Source of the DNA: Saprospira grandis DSM 2844
Lineage (GTDB): Bacteria; Bacteroidota; Bacteroidia; Chitinophagales; Saprospiraceae
NCBI GenBank assembly: GCA_945888475.1
Contig: CAMDAB010000015.1
Span: 1-43,587 of the forward strand
Length of the DNA: 43,587 nucleotides
Direction: 5' to 3'
Shown piece by piece: positions 8,945 to 17,359 of the stretch. Made by a program: the position numbers and the translations under genes. How positions within the stretch are numbered: the stretch's first letter is position 1; the number at the start of each line of letters is the position of its first letter. Below the pieces are notes generated by a model. That model did not search any database and had not been told where the DNA came from. It saw only the letters and a program-made list of their open reading frames with translations.

Positions 8945-9202
8945 ACTTCAATTGTGGCTTTTAATTATTTGAAATTCAAATTAATAACTTGTTTGCTTAT
9001 ATTGGTCCGATACGGCAAACACAAAAAAATTCAGATTGTGCTGATTTAAAGGTCAGTATAAATCTACAAATTTAAGGCCAATATTAAGTAAAAAATTCGA
9101 AAAAGTCCATAGATTCTAAAAAAATTATGAAATATTTAGCAAAAAAGTTATACCTTTAGTCTTTGGGTAAAATAATTTAACATTTCTTTATATTTTAGAC
9201 TG

Positions 9203-10399
9203 ATGTTTGTTTTTTTGAAATTGACGAATGTTTTTCAATCTGCGGTCTGGCGTTTCTTTCTTGTTGTGGGCAGTTTCACAGTGGTACTTTTTTCGGTATA
9301 TTTTACCCTGAATCTGGCCAATGAATTAAAAAGACAGGAACGAAAACAAATGGAGCAAATAGCAGATGCCCAATTGAGTATGATAACCAGTGATCCAAAC
9401 TGCGATATAACTTTTCAAAGTAAGATTTTGGAATCGAATAAGAGCGTTCCAATGATAATGGTCGATGGCGAAAATAATATTATCGCTGCTACCAATTACA
9501 AACAAGATTTCGAAAAAGATCCGACTTTTTTCAAAAAGGAATTAGAATTTTTGAAAAAAACTGACAGGCCTGTTATCTTAGAACACAAGGCTTTGGGAAT
9601 TAAAAACTTTATTTATTACCGACAGTCGCATATAATTAGTTATCTCGAATGGTTTCCTTATATTCAATTCAGTCTGCTTTTTGTTTTTTTTACGCTGGCT
9701 TATTTAACATTCAGCTCCATACGTAAATCTCAGCAAGAGCGGATCTGGGTGGGAATGGCCAAAGAAACTGCGCACCAATTAGGTACTCCGCTTAGTTCGC
9801 TTATGGGTTGGATAGAAAATCTTAAATCCCTTTATCCGGAAGATGAGCAGATGAAAATGATCTGTAGCGAAATGAACCTCGATTTGGAAATGCTTGAAAT
9901 AGTAGCTGGAAGATTTTCGAAAATTGGCGCAAAGCCCGAACTTAGCCAACAAAATTTATTTGACCGACTCAGAAGGCATTATGAATATATTGTACAGCGG
10001 GCACCCAAAAAAGTAAAACTTGAATTTCCCGATTTTGAAAACACAGCCCCTGTTTTAGTCAATATCAATGCTATTCTGTTCGATTGGGTAATTGAAAACC
10101 TGCTAAAGAATGCCTTGGATGCGATGGATGGAAAAGGTATAATTAAATTGGAAGTAACAGAAAATGAGCAATTTGTTTTTATTGATGTATGCGATAGTGG
10201 AAAGGGAATGCCTAAGTCAAATTTTAACAAGGTATTTAAACCGGGTTTTTCGACAAAAAAGAGAGGTTGGGGCCTTGGTCTATCTCTTAGCAAACGCATA
10301 GTTAGTGATTATCACAAAGGGAAAATTTTTGTAAAACAATCTGTATTGAATCAAGGTACAACTTTCAGGATTCAGTTGCCGAAAAAAAAATCTAAGTAA
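9203..10399 (+). CDS. Orphan sensor histidine kinase
   Basis: A 398-residue membrane kinase. Two transmembrane helices (about 14-36 and 152-172) enclose a short periplasmic sensor region of about 115 residues. The H-box AKETAHQLGTPLSSL carries the predicted phosphorylated His191. ATPase motifs follow: N-box NLLKNALDAMDGKG, G1 DVCDSGKGMP, the F-box GFSTKK and G2 GWGLGLSLSKRIV. No HAMP or PAS domain is clear, and no response regulator lies next to it, so its partner is elsewhere. The lipoprotein gene 22 nt downstream is probably cotranscribed. The sensor region has no motif that reveals the signal. Confidence 0.92.
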   Translation: MFVFLKLTNVFQSAVWRFFLVVGSFTVVLFSVYFTLNLANELKRQERKQMEQIADAQLSMITSDPNCDITFQSKILESNKSVPMIMVDGENNIIAATNYKQDFEKDPTFFKKELEFLKKTDRPVILEHKALGIKNFIYYRQSHIISYLEWFPYIQFSLLFVFFTLAYLTFSSIRKSQQERIWVGMAKETAHQLGTPLSSLMGWIENLKSLYPEDEQMKMICSEMNLDLEMLEIVAGRFSKIGAKPELSQQNLFDRLRRHYEYIVQRAPKKVKLEFPDFENTAPVLVNINAILFDWVIENLLKNALDAMDGKGIIKLEVTENEQFVFIDVCDSGKGMPKSNFNKVFKPGFSTKKRGWGLGLSLSKRIVSDYHKGKIFVKQSVLNQGTTFRIQLPKKKSK

Positions 10400-10421
10400 A
10401 CCAAAACCAATGTAGTAGCTT

Positions 10422-11057
10422 ATGAAATTATTTTTTTTAGTGCTGTTGACAATTTTGTTAGGTTCCTGTTTCAGGAATGCTAAAAACCTAAAAGTAAATG
10501 CCTTTGTAATAGAAAAAAAATTGGAAGACAGCTTATTCGCTGTTGAGGCAGAAAAGCAGGTGCTACTACAAAATTATACAAAAGACAGTATTCGCACAGC
10601 AGATAGTATCGCAGCGCTACCAGTTCCAGTCAATTACGACACGGTACTTTTTGCCTCTATATTGCGCAGCCCTTGTCTTGGCAAATGTCCGCACTACGAA
10701 ATTCGATTATATCAAAGTGGCCTTGTTGAGTATTTTGGCTATGCAGCTGTCGAGAATATTGGAAAGTTCCACTGCCGTATCGACAGTGCCAGTTTAGACG
10801 CTATTTCAGATATGGCAACAAAATGTAATTTTTTTGCTATGAGCGATTTTTATCCCGAAACTGGAATGCCAATCAGTGACTTTCCTATGTGTGTCTGTTC
10901 GCTAAAAAAAGAGAAGGAACTTAAAATTGTTTACAATAGAAATGATGCTCCACTCAATTTAATAAAATTTCAAAACTTCCTCGATCGAATTTTTGAAGAC
11001 CTGCAGTGGGAAGCACTTAGTCCAGCAACCGGCAAAGCTTTATTGCCGGACCGTTAA
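10422..11057 (+). CDS. Lipoprotein with DUF6438-like domain
   Basis: A 211-residue exported lipoprotein: signal MKLFFLVLLTILLGSC with a clear lipobox (LLGSC, acylated Cys16). Residues about 75-200 match the DUF6438 pattern as I remember it: SPCLGKCPHYEIRLYQSGLVEY, then EN-IGKFHCRID, TKCNFFAMSDFY and a C-terminal FLDRIFEDLQW. The function of this family is unknown. Cysteines in SPCLGKCP and MCVC could form disulfides in the periplasm. It follows the histidine kinase by 22 nt on the same strand and could be an accessory of its sensor, which is inference from position only. Confidence 0.75.
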   Translation: MKLFFLVLLTILLGSCFRNAKNLKVNAFVIEKKLEDSLFAVEAEKQVLLQNYTKDSIRTADSIAALPVPVNYDTVLFASILRSPCLGKCPHYEIRLYQSGLVEYFGYAAVENIGKFHCRIDSASLDAISDMATKCNFFAMSDFYPETGMPISDFPMCVCSLKKEKELKIVYNRNDAPLNLIKFQNFLDRIFEDLQWEALSPATGKALLPDR

Positions 11058-11084
11058 TAAAATTATAAAAAAATAGCCAAACAA

Positions 11085-11115
11085 TTGACGGATTTAAAAT
11101 TTTGTCTTACCTTTG
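11085..11115 (+). promoter_or_regulatory. Bacteroidota-type promoter of tRNA-Cys
   Basis: TTG (11085-11087), 20 nt, TACCTTTG (11108-11115), an exact fit to TTG-N17-23-TAnnTTTG. The mature tRNA begins 19 nt after the -7 box. Confidence 0.75.
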
Positions 11116-11134
11116 CAATCGCTTCCCAAAATAG

Positions 11135-11205
11135 GGTCGGATGGCCGAGCGGCTAGGCAGAGCTCTGCAAAAGCTCGTACAGCGGTTCGAATCCGCTTCC
11201 GACCT
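11135..11205 (+). tRNA. tRNA-Cys (anticodon GCA)
   Basis: The cloverleaf folds fully. Acceptor GGTCGGA pairs with TCCGACC and the discriminator is T, as expected for Cys. The D-arm is GCC/GGC, the anticodon stem GAGCT/AGCTC encloses CTGCAAA (anticodon GCA), and the T-arm AGCGG-TTCGAAT-CCGCT is intact. CCA is not encoded. Its own promoter and a terminator flank it, so it is a single-gene transcription unit. Confidence 0.97.
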
Positions 11206-11211
11206 CTTAGC

Positions 11212-11244
11212 AAGACAGATCATTCCTTTGGTCTGTCTTTTTTT
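11212..11244 (+). terminator. Rho-independent terminator of tRNA-Cys
   Basis: AAGACAGA (11212-11219) pairs with TCTGTCTT (11232-11239). The stem extends by a T-G wobble and a C-G pair around the loop ATTCCTTT, and a T-run follows. It starts 7 nt after the tRNA and overlaps the last bases of the convergent gene. Confidence 0.8.
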
Positions 11245-11986
11245 ATGGTTTGACGTTCAATGCAGCCTTTAGTCTACTGTAAACCGATGCAATTTTCGAA
11301 CTGTCGGTATGGCCTTTATATTCCTTTACAAGGCGGTTTTTTCTGATGGTAACAACAAAACCATTTTCTCCTGGATTGCTTAAAAGTTCAGCAGTATTTT
11401 CAATTTCATCAAAAGCAGCATAAAAGTTTTTGTAGTTAATCGGATTATGTTCGGGGCGCTGTACTTTTCTATCGATAGCAGTTACAGTTGCTTTGCCTTC
11501 ACTGTCAGCAATCATATCAATTCTTAAACCCTCAAAACTATTGTTAAAAGTTTTAGCAAAATGTATGGTCAGCTTGTCGCCCGGTTCGAGTCCTTGCAGC
11601 AGTTTTTCACTGTTTGGCACAATTTTGTAAAAGTTTTTTACATAATCCTGAAATACGATTGAAGTATCAGATTGTAGCCTAATATCAAAACTAATACTGT
11701 CGTTGAATAGCGAAACGACTTTAAACTGTTGCCGGCCGGTTTTAAGCTTAAAACAATAGTCGTAGGGTGCTTGAGTATTAAGATAATAATCTTTTTTTAC
11801 GCCATCCGGGGAAATTTCCTTTCCATCGATATGGATATGATAAGGATCCCACCAATAGTAGGTTAGATTGTAAGCAGGAGACAATTTTGGATTGTCGTGA
11901 AGGCATAATTTAACCTTATTTTTTTGTGCAAACAGCTGATTTGCTACTGCAAACAGGAGTAAAAAACAACAGACAAAGGATTTCAT
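11243..11986 (-). CDS. Secreted hypothetical protein, 247 aa
   Basis: A signal peptide (MKSFVCCFLLLFAVANQLFAQ, cleavage near residue 21) shows export. The mature part is probably beta-rich and has aromatic patches such as LTYYWWDPYHIHIDG; I do not recognise the family. The C-terminal region (about 190-247) contains NTAELLSNPGENGFVVTIRKNRLVKEYKGHTD. It lies 2 nt after the stop of the FAD oxidase on the same strand, so the two are probably one operon, although one product is exported and the other cytoplasmic. The tRNA-Cys terminator runs into its 3' end from the other strand. Confidence 0.7.
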   Translation of the reverse strand: MKSFVCCFLLLFAVANQLFAQKNKVKLCLHDNPKLSPAYNLTYYWWDPYHIHIDGKEISPDGVKKDYYLNTQAPYDYCFKLKTGRQQFKVVSLFNDSISFDIRLQSDTSIVFQDYVKNFYKIVPNSEKLLQGLEPGDKLTIHFAKTFNNSFEGLRIDMIADSEGKATVTAIDRKVQRPEHNPINYKNFYAAFDEIENTAELLSNPGENGFVVTIRKNRLVKEYKGHTDSSKIASVYSRLKAALNVKP

Positions 11987-11988
11987 AT

Positions 11989-13125
11989 TTATAAGCTTTT
12001 TAATAATAAATCAGCCCCCTCTTTTCCCACTAAAATGCCAATTGCTACGCCCATGCCACCCAAACGTACAGCTGTAAATATATTGTCGGAGTATTGTGTA
12101 ATGATTGGATTTTTTTCTTCACCTATCCCTAAAATACCGCTCCAGCGCATTTCAATAGCAGCCGAATGTCTATATGTAATATGTTTGTGAAGAAAATCTT
12201 CAAGAAAATTTTGAATCTCATCAGTCAGCTCCATTTTATCGGTACTTTCTTCCTGCATATAGAGGTGTCTGCCTCCTCCCAGCAGGACACGGTCGCCAAT
12301 ATTTCTGAAATAGACATATCCTTTGTTGTAATGAAAACTGCCTTTTAATTTCAAGCCGGGAATTGGAGCAGTAATGAGCACCTGATTTCTGGCGGGCTTT
12401 ACCTCAATGGATGGAAAGAGGCTAGGCGTGAATCCATTTGTACATACCAATAATTTTTTGGCTTTGAGTGTCCACGCATTTTGAGTACTAATTTTTACAT
12501 GGTTTGAGCCTTCTTCAATTCTAATAATTTCAAGACCATTTAAGACTGTGATATCGAGACTTTGAGCCAGACGAAAGAGTTTTTCCATCATTTTTCCACT
12601 GTGTAGCTGTCCCTCGTAATTATTTCTGATAAGATGCTCAAAGCCATTCAATTCATTATTTTTTAAACTCCTGTCGTCAATTTCAAAAACTTGCTTGCCG
12701 ATAATATCTTTGAGAAGAGCGTTATATTTATCGATATTGTTAATGCTATTTTCAAATGTAGCTTTGTCCGCTTCGGTAAAAACCTCCTGTCCGCCAAGTG
12801 CCTGATAGTCAATTGTCGAATCGCCCAATTTTTCTCTTAATGCTAAAAGACCGCGCCATCTTTTTTCTACCAGCGACAACATGGCTTCTGCACCGTTTTG
12901 TTCGCAGTCATCTAAAAGTTCTGTCATAGAGCCAAAACAGGCAAAACCGGCATTCTTGGTACTAGCACCACAGGGGAGCGAGCCTCTTTCCACTACAATA
13001 ATCTTTAGACCCGGATTTTGCTCTTTAAGATGAATTGCGGCATTTAGCCCAACAATACCGCTACCGATGATAATGGCATCTGTATTGTTAAAAAAGGTAT
13101 CTTTTTCCCAAAAACTAAGCTGCAT
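11989..13125 (-). CDS. FAD-dependent amine/amino-acid oxidase (DAO family)
   Basis: A 378-residue cytoplasmic flavoenzyme. The Rossmann dinucleotide motif is IIGSGIVGLNAA (about 21-32), followed by the ERGSLPCGASTKNAGFACFG segment of DAO-family proteins (glycine/sarcosine oxidase and related). The C-terminal FAD-binding part reads WSGILGIGEEKNPIITQ...AVRLGGMGVAIG. It probably oxidises an amine or amino acid, substrate unknown. Its neighbours, an Lrp/AsnC regulator and glutamate dehydrogenase on the same strand, fit a role in amino-acid catabolism. It is preceded by the terminator of the Lrp gene, so it is transcribed from its own promoter. Confidence 0.88.
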   Translation of the reverse strand: MQLSFWEKDTFFNNTDAIIIGSGIVGLNAAIHLKEQNPGLKIIVVERGSLPCGASTKNAGFACFGSMTELLDDCEQNGAEAMLSLVEKRWRGLLALREKLGDSTIDYQALGGQEVFTEADKATFENSINNIDKYNALLKDIIGKQVFEIDDRSLKNNELNGFEHLIRNNYEGQLHSGKMMEKLFRLAQSLDITVLNGLEIIRIEEGSNHVKISTQNAWTLKAKKLLVCTNGFTPSLFPSIEVKPARNQVLITAPIPGLKLKGSFHYNKGYVYFRNIGDRVLLGGGRHLYMQEESTDKMELTDEIQNFLEDFLHKHITYRHSAAIEMRWSGILGIGEEKNPIITQYSDNIFTAVRLGGMGVAIGILVGKEGADLLLKSL

Positions 13126-13160
13126 AGAAAGTGTTTGATTGGTTAATCTATTACAATATT

Positions 13161-13193
13161 AAAAAAAGCGTTAAAGAAATTATCCTTAACGCT
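13161..13193 (-). terminator. Rho-independent terminator of the Lrp/AsnC gene
   Basis: Perfect 8-bp arms AGCGTTAA (13167-13174) and TTAACGCT (13186-13193) with an 11-nt loop. On the minus strand a run of T follows (A-run 13161-13167). It lies 25 nt past the gene's stop. Confidence 0.8.
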
Positions 13194-13217
13194 CAATTTA
13201 TTTTTTAAGATATTATC

Positions 13218-13721
13218 TTATTCTTCGGGTTCTTCGCCGCTTTCATAATCGAAGGGAAGAATTTTAGAATCCTTTACAGTTGACAAAGCCATTAATGTTT
13301 TTATTCTTTCAATTTCCTCGATTTTCGACAAGGTTTTGAAAAGCAGTTTTTCATAAGTAGGAATGTCTTTACATACCAGTTTCATAACTACATCAGCTTC
13401 GCCTGTGATGATATAGCACTCAACAATTTCGTCAATCTGATTAACTTTTGCTATAAAATTTTCAAGCGCATTGGTTTTTTGCCATGCGATTGAAACGAGT
13501 ACAAAGGTTTTAACACTAAGGCCCATTGCTACAGGGTCAATCTGCGCATGATAGCTTTCAATAATACCTGTGTTTTCCAATTTTTTTACACGCTCGAGGG
13601 TAGGAGCAGGTGATAACCCTATTTTTTTAGATAAATCCAGATTGGTAATCTTACTGTTCTGCTGAAGGATTTTGAGTATTTTTAAATCGATACTGTCCAA
13701 TTTCTGGGCGGGAGTAGCCAT
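13218..13721 (-). CDS. Lrp/AsnC family transcriptional regulator
   Basis: A 167-residue DNA-binding protein of the feast/famine class. The N-terminal winged helix-turn-helix (about 8-60) reads LDSIDLKILKILQQNSKITNLDLSKKIGLSPAPTLERVKKLE. The RAM/ligand-binding domain (about 70-150) includes VECYIITGEADVVMKLVCKD. Length is normal apart from an acidic tail ending EESGEEPEE-like. It lies between a DAO-family oxidase and glutamate dehydrogenase, both amino-acid catabolic, all on one strand, and is isolated from both by terminators. I infer local control by amino acids, which the sequence alone does not prove. Confidence 0.93.
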   Translation of the reverse strand: MATPAQKLDSIDLKILKILQQNSKITNLDLSKKIGLSPAPTLERVKKLENTGIIESYHAQIDPVAMGLSVKTFVLVSIAWQKTNALENFIAKVNQIDEIVECYIITGEADVVMKLVCKDIPTYEKLLFKTLSKIEEIERIKTLMALSTVKDSKILPFDYESGEEPEE

Positions 13722-13850
13722 AGTTTAATATAAAATTTGGTTAACAATGAGGTAAATTAAATCGAATAGCAAAATTAAGCCTTTTTCTGAATAATCCTAC
13801 ATGAAAACAATTTTTCGCAAAATTATATTTCGAATTTTGGCATTAAAGTG

Positions 13851-13883
13851 AAAAAGCGCCAAATCTGTAGATTCAGCGCTTTT
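13851..13883 (-). terminator. Terminator of glutamate dehydrogenase
   Basis: AAAAGCGC (13852-13859) pairs with GCGCTTTT (13876-13883). A second hairpin AATCT-GT-AGATT is nested in the loop, making a long stem. U-rich ends on both strands could allow bidirectional use. It lies 20 nt after the gdh stop. Confidence 0.75.
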
Positions 13884-13902
13884 ATTATTACGATAAAAAA
13901 TC

Positions 13903-15327
13903 TTATGGCCAGATACCCATTGCAAGGTAATCGGCACCAATTTTTTTAATAGCGTAGACAAAGGCAGCAGTACGAAGGTCAGGAATATTTGGATCGGCCT
14001 GCCAGGTTTTTCTGATACCTTGATAAGCCTGAATCATCGATTCTTCGAGACCAGAACGAACAAGATCCAATTCATCAGCACCGTTGGTAAGCAGCGCACG
14101 TTGTGCAGGGCTTAATTCTTTTCCTGTCATTTGCAGAATAAGATCAACCATGTTATTGTAACGGTTCGAAGTGAAACGTTTTTCCATGTGACCAAAAGTT
14201 GAGTGCGAAAGGTTTTTCAACCATTCGAAGTAAGATACTGTTACACCACCTGCGTTGATGTACATGTCTGGAATGATAAGGCAACCTCTTTTGAGCAGAA
14301 CTTCTTCAGCTTCGGGTGTTACAGGTCCATTGGCTGCTTCGGCAATGATTTTAGCTTTTATTTTTGAAGCGTTATCGGCATTGATTTGGTTTTCGAGTGC
14401 AGCCGGAACCAAAATATCGCATTCCAGTTCGAGGGCAGCACCTCTGTGTTCCAGCGTTGTTGTGCCAGGGAAACCAACAATAGAACCAGTTTTCTTGCGG
14501 AATTCAAGTAATGCGGCAATATCTATTCCGTCTGGATTGTGGATAGAACCTTCATATTCGGCAACACCAATTACTTTGATGCCCCCTTCAGCTATTGAAA
14601 TAAGGCCTGTATGAGAACCCACATTACCCATACCCTGAATTACCATCGTTTTACCTTGGGTACCTGTTGTTAGGCCAATTTTTTTCATATCGTCTTCGTA
14701 AGACAAGGCTTCTCTGATACCGTAGAAAACGCCACGACCGGTAGCTTCGGCACGGCCAACGATACCGTTCTGTTCTACAGGTTTACCCGTAACACAACCA
14801 GCACCGTCCATTTCACCATGTTTCAGTGTCATGTAAGTGTCCATTATCCATGCCATTTCTCGAGGGCCTGTTCCATAGTCGGGTGCAGGTACATCCAGGC
14901 CGGGGCCGATAAAGTTTTTACGCACAAGTTCGGCAGTGTAGCGACGTGTAATTCTTTCCAACTGCTCTACTGAGTACTTTTTAGGATCGATTTTTACACC
15001 GCCTTTTGCCCCACCGTATGGTACACCAATTACAGCGCATTTGTAAGTCATAAGTGCTGCAAGTGCCATTACCTCATCTTGGTTTACATCCATACTGAAA
15101 CGGATACCACCTTTGGTAGGCATGCGGTGATTGCTGTGCTGAACGCGGTAAGCCTCAATTACTTCCACATCTCCACCATCGTTGAGACGTACCGGAAACT
15201 TCATTGCAAAAATGGAGTTACAGGCTTTGATTTGCTCCAGAAGGCCTTCTGTCAGCTCACTGTAGGGAGCTGCTTTGTCAAAGTTTTTGACAACACCTTC
15301 GAAGAAGCTATAATGTTTGTCCGCCAT
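13903..15327 (-). CDS. gdhA: Glu/Leu/Phe/Val dehydrogenase family, probably glutamate dehydrogenase
   Basis: A 474-residue cytoplasmic enzyme interconverting glutamate and 2-oxoglutarate plus ammonia with NAD(P). The substrate domain has PTKGGIRFS (Lys72), MTYKCAVIGVPYGGAKGG (Lys96 and catalytic Lys108) and the PAPDYGTG loop. The Rossmann domain has GMGNVGSHTG. The C-terminal part has PAALENQINADNA and AEAANGPVTPEA. The insertion around residues 175-200 and the total length are somewhat above the 410-450 usual for hexameric GDH. Coenzyme choice cannot be fixed from sequence by eye. It has its own terminator, and the Lrp-type gene downstream is a candidate regulator. Confidence 0.93.
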   Translation of the reverse strand: MADKHYSFFEGVVKNFDKAAPYSELTEGLLEQIKACNSIFAMKFPVRLNDGGDVEVIEAYRVQHSNHRMPTKGGIRFSMDVNQDEVMALAALMTYKCAVIGVPYGGAKGGVKIDPKKYSVEQLERITRRYTAELVRKNFIGPGLDVPAPDYGTGPREMAWIMDTYMTLKHGEMDGAGCVTGKPVEQNGIVGRAEATGRGVFYGIREALSYEDDMKKIGLTTGTQGKTMVIQGMGNVGSHTGLISIAEGGIKVIGVAEYEGSIHNPDGIDIAALLEFRKKTGSIVGFPGTTTLEHRGAALELECDILVPAALENQINADNASKIKAKIIAEAANGPVTPEAEEVLLKRGCLIIPDMYINAGGVTVSYFEWLKNLSHSTFGHMEKRFTSNRYNNMVDLILQMTGKELSPAQRALLTNGADELDLVRSGLEESMIQAYQGIRKTWQADPNIPDLRTAAFVYAIKKIGADYLAMGIWP

Positions 15328-15387
15328 AGAATTAAATTAAATTAGTCAATAAAGAATATTTAAAAGTTGTTTCGATGCACAATAATA

Positions 15388-15609
15388 TCAGATGTCACCA
15401 TCTTCTTTTTCAATCTTTGAAAGTCTTCTTTCAATAGAAAACATCATGATTAGAATACCAATAAAAACGACTACAAGCACTGCCACTACCACGTATATTT
15501 TTCCGGTACTGTCAAAAAAATCGCTTTTAGTCGATGCCGATTGTGCTTTGAGTAAATTCCCAAAAGCAGTAAAAATGGCAATAACAAGAAGATTGATTAT
15601 AAATTTCAT
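15388..15609 (-). CDS. CcmD-like small membrane protein of cytochrome c maturation
   Basis: A 73-residue protein with an N-terminal hydrophobic segment that looks like a signal peptide (1-23), a central transmembrane helix (about 38-60) and a short charged tail (ERRLSKIEKEDGD). This is the layout of the CcmD-like protein found after ccmC in many Bacteroidota, where it helps haem delivery to apocytochromes. It lies 130 nt downstream of ccmC on the same strand, which supports the call. The sequence alone is too short to be decisive. Confidence 0.72.
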   Translation of the reverse strand: MKFIINLLVIAIFTAFGNLLKAQSASTKSDFFDSTGKIYVVVAVLVVVFIGILIMMFSIERRLSKIEKEDGDI

Positions 15610-15739
15610 AGCTTATTTTGTAGCAAAATTGAGGTTTTTAAAAGTAAATAACAAATTAATCCAATTTATATTTTTAAACCCAACCATTTTAGTTTTCAAA
15701 ACTCGAATTTCTGAAGTTTTATATTTGATTATTAAATAT

Positions 15740-16795
15740 TTATAAAGTTTCCATTTTTCTGATCCAAATGTTTTCGACCCTTATTGCGAGGTTGGCCATC
15801 CATACACCAAATAGTATCCAGCCAATAACAGCAGGATAAAAAACCAATCGCAAACTGCTGTCGAGGTCATAGCTGCTGAATGCCGGATTACCCTCGGCTC
15901 CAGGATGTAGGCTATCAACCATGCGTGGAATAATGTATAACAAAGGAATCAGGGTGGCAAAAGCAAATATATTGTATGCAGCTGAAATTCTAGCCCTTTT
16001 ATCTGCATCTTCGAATGAACTGCGCAGTACAAAGTATGCAAGATAAATTAGCAAAGCAACCGCCGATGTATTTTGCTTTACATCCCAACTCCAATATGCA
16101 CCCCAGGTATGTTTTGCCCACAATGCACCGGTTACTACACCCAGTATACCATACAACACACCGATAGCTGCAAAGGATTTTGCTTTAGTGTCATTTTTCA
16201 ATGAGTCGGCTTTCCCAAGTTGTTTGATCGAGAAAATTACCGAGAGTAAAAGCAAAAACATCATCCCAAACCACATGGGAACATGAAAAAACAGATTTCT
16301 TATACTTTCTTCAAGTATATTCAAAAATGGAAAACTAATTTTCTGGCTTGGCTGAATAAACTCTGCCGGGCATGTTTTGTAGCTATTTCCCGATTCGCTA
16401 CTGTCTTTGCTGAGATATACTGAACTGAATACATAACCATTTTCTTTACTACCGATTTCAACAAACGGAAAAGGACTCTCTAGCTTTTTGAGTTCAAGAC
16501 CAGCTAAATTGAATTCAATATCCAATTCTTTTTCGCTGGTGATTTTGATATTGTCGGCACAGATGGCCCTTGAAGAATCAATTCTCAGTCGCGCTGTTAT
16601 TTTTTCAGCATTTTCTTTTTTGAACCTTGCATTGTAGAATTTTAGATTCAGGTGCTGAGATGCGGCTGTTTTTAGTGCCATATCCGACTTATCCGATACA
16701 ATTCCGCTTCGGAGCGGTATAAGCATACCGGCAACTAATGAATACAGAATAAGTATTGCAGAAAGTAATTTCCACCAATGTTTCATATACAGCAA
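15740..16795 (-). CDS. ccmC: Cytochrome c biogenesis protein CcmC/CcsA (haem handling), with large N-terminal extracytoplasmic region
   Basis: An integral membrane protein of system I/II type that presents haem to the maturation machinery on the outer face of the inner membrane. The Trp-rich haem-binding motif is WGAYWSWDVKQNTS, between transmembrane helices. The core (about 168-345) has six helices and conserved His in FFHVPMW and DSLHPG. Total length is 351, against about 220-250 for usual CcmC; the excess is a hydrophilic region (about 28-165) between the first helix and the core. The first ATG (16795) or the ATG three codons later could be used. The gene begins 3 nt after the rsmD stop and is probably cotranscribed with it. 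Confidence 0.88.
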   Translation of the reverse strand: MLYMKHWWKLLSAILILYSLVAGMLIPLRSGIVSDKSDMALKTAASQHLNLKFYNARFKKENAEKITARLRIDSSRAICADNIKITSEKELDIEFNLAGLELKKLESPFPFVEIGSKENGYVFSSVYLSKDSSESGNSYKTCPAEFIQPSQKISFPFLNILEESIRNLFFHVPMWFGMMFLLLLSVIFSIKQLGKADSLKNDTKAKSFAAIGVLYGILGVVTGALWAKHTWGAYWSWDVKQNTSAVALLIYLAYFVLRSSFEDADKRARISAAYNIFAFATLIPLLYIIPRMVDSLHPGAEGNPAFSSYDLDSSLRLVFYPAVIGWILFGVWMANLAIRVENIWIRKMETL

Positions 16796-16798
16796 ATT

Positions 16799-17359
16799 TT
16801 ATTCAGGGTTCTGATTGGGTGTTTTGAAAAAGCTAAACTGCGACTGACCGTATTTTCTTAGAAATGCAAAGTTAGAATGTTTTTCGAAATTATGTCTTTC
16901 ATCGTGCTCAATGATTAAAAGACCTTCTTCTTTTAAGAGATTTTTTTCAAAGACCAAATCCGGAATTTTCATCATTTCATGATCTGCATAGGGAGGATCG
17001 GCAAAAATAATATCGAAGCTAAGCGCAGCAGCGTTCTGCAGATATTGAAAAACATCTGATTTGATCAGCGCTGCCTGTTCAGATACTTCAAATGTCCGTA
17101 GATTTTTTTTTATGAAATCAATACAGCCTAAAAATTTTTCAACAAATACAACCTTTTCGGCCCCTCTCGATATAAATTCATAGCCAACACTACCCGAGCC
17201 TGCAAACAAATCTAAAACTACAATATCTTCCAAATCAATACTGTGCTGTAAAATATTGAAAAGCCCCTCTCTTGCAATATCGGTTGTAGGTCTTGTTTTC
17301 CATCCTTCAGAGGGCATTTCAAATCTTCGGCCCTTTAATCTTCCGCTGATTATCCTCAT
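16799..17359 (-). CDS. rsmD: 16S rRNA (guanine966-N2)-methyltransferase RsmD
   Basis: A 186-residue SAM-dependent methyltransferase that modifies G966 of 16S rRNA. It begins with the family signature MRIISGRLKGRRFEMPSE, then RPTTDIAREGLFNIL. The SAM-binding motif is LDLFAGSGSVGYEFISRGA and the catalytic motif is FADPPYAD. Length is typical. Its start overlaps the stop of the DUF3822 gene by 4 nt (ATGA), so translation is probably coupled. Confidence 0.95.
   Translation of the reverse strand: MRIISGRLKGRRFEMPSEGWKTRPTTDIAREGLFNILQHSIDLEDIVVLDLFAGSGSVGYEFISRGAEKVVFVEKFLGCIDFIKKNLRTFEVSEQAALIKSDVFQYLQNAAALSFDIIFADPPYADHEMMKIPDLVFEKNLLKEEGLLIIEHDERHNFEKHSNFAFLRKYGQSQFSFFKTPNQNPE

Noticed and set aside
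8967-9021. Palindromes ATTTGAAATTCAAAT and TGTTTGC...GCAAACA in the 8945-9202 divergent region
   Set aside because: Short and AT-rich or widely spaced; could be operators, but not distinguishable from chance without comparison.
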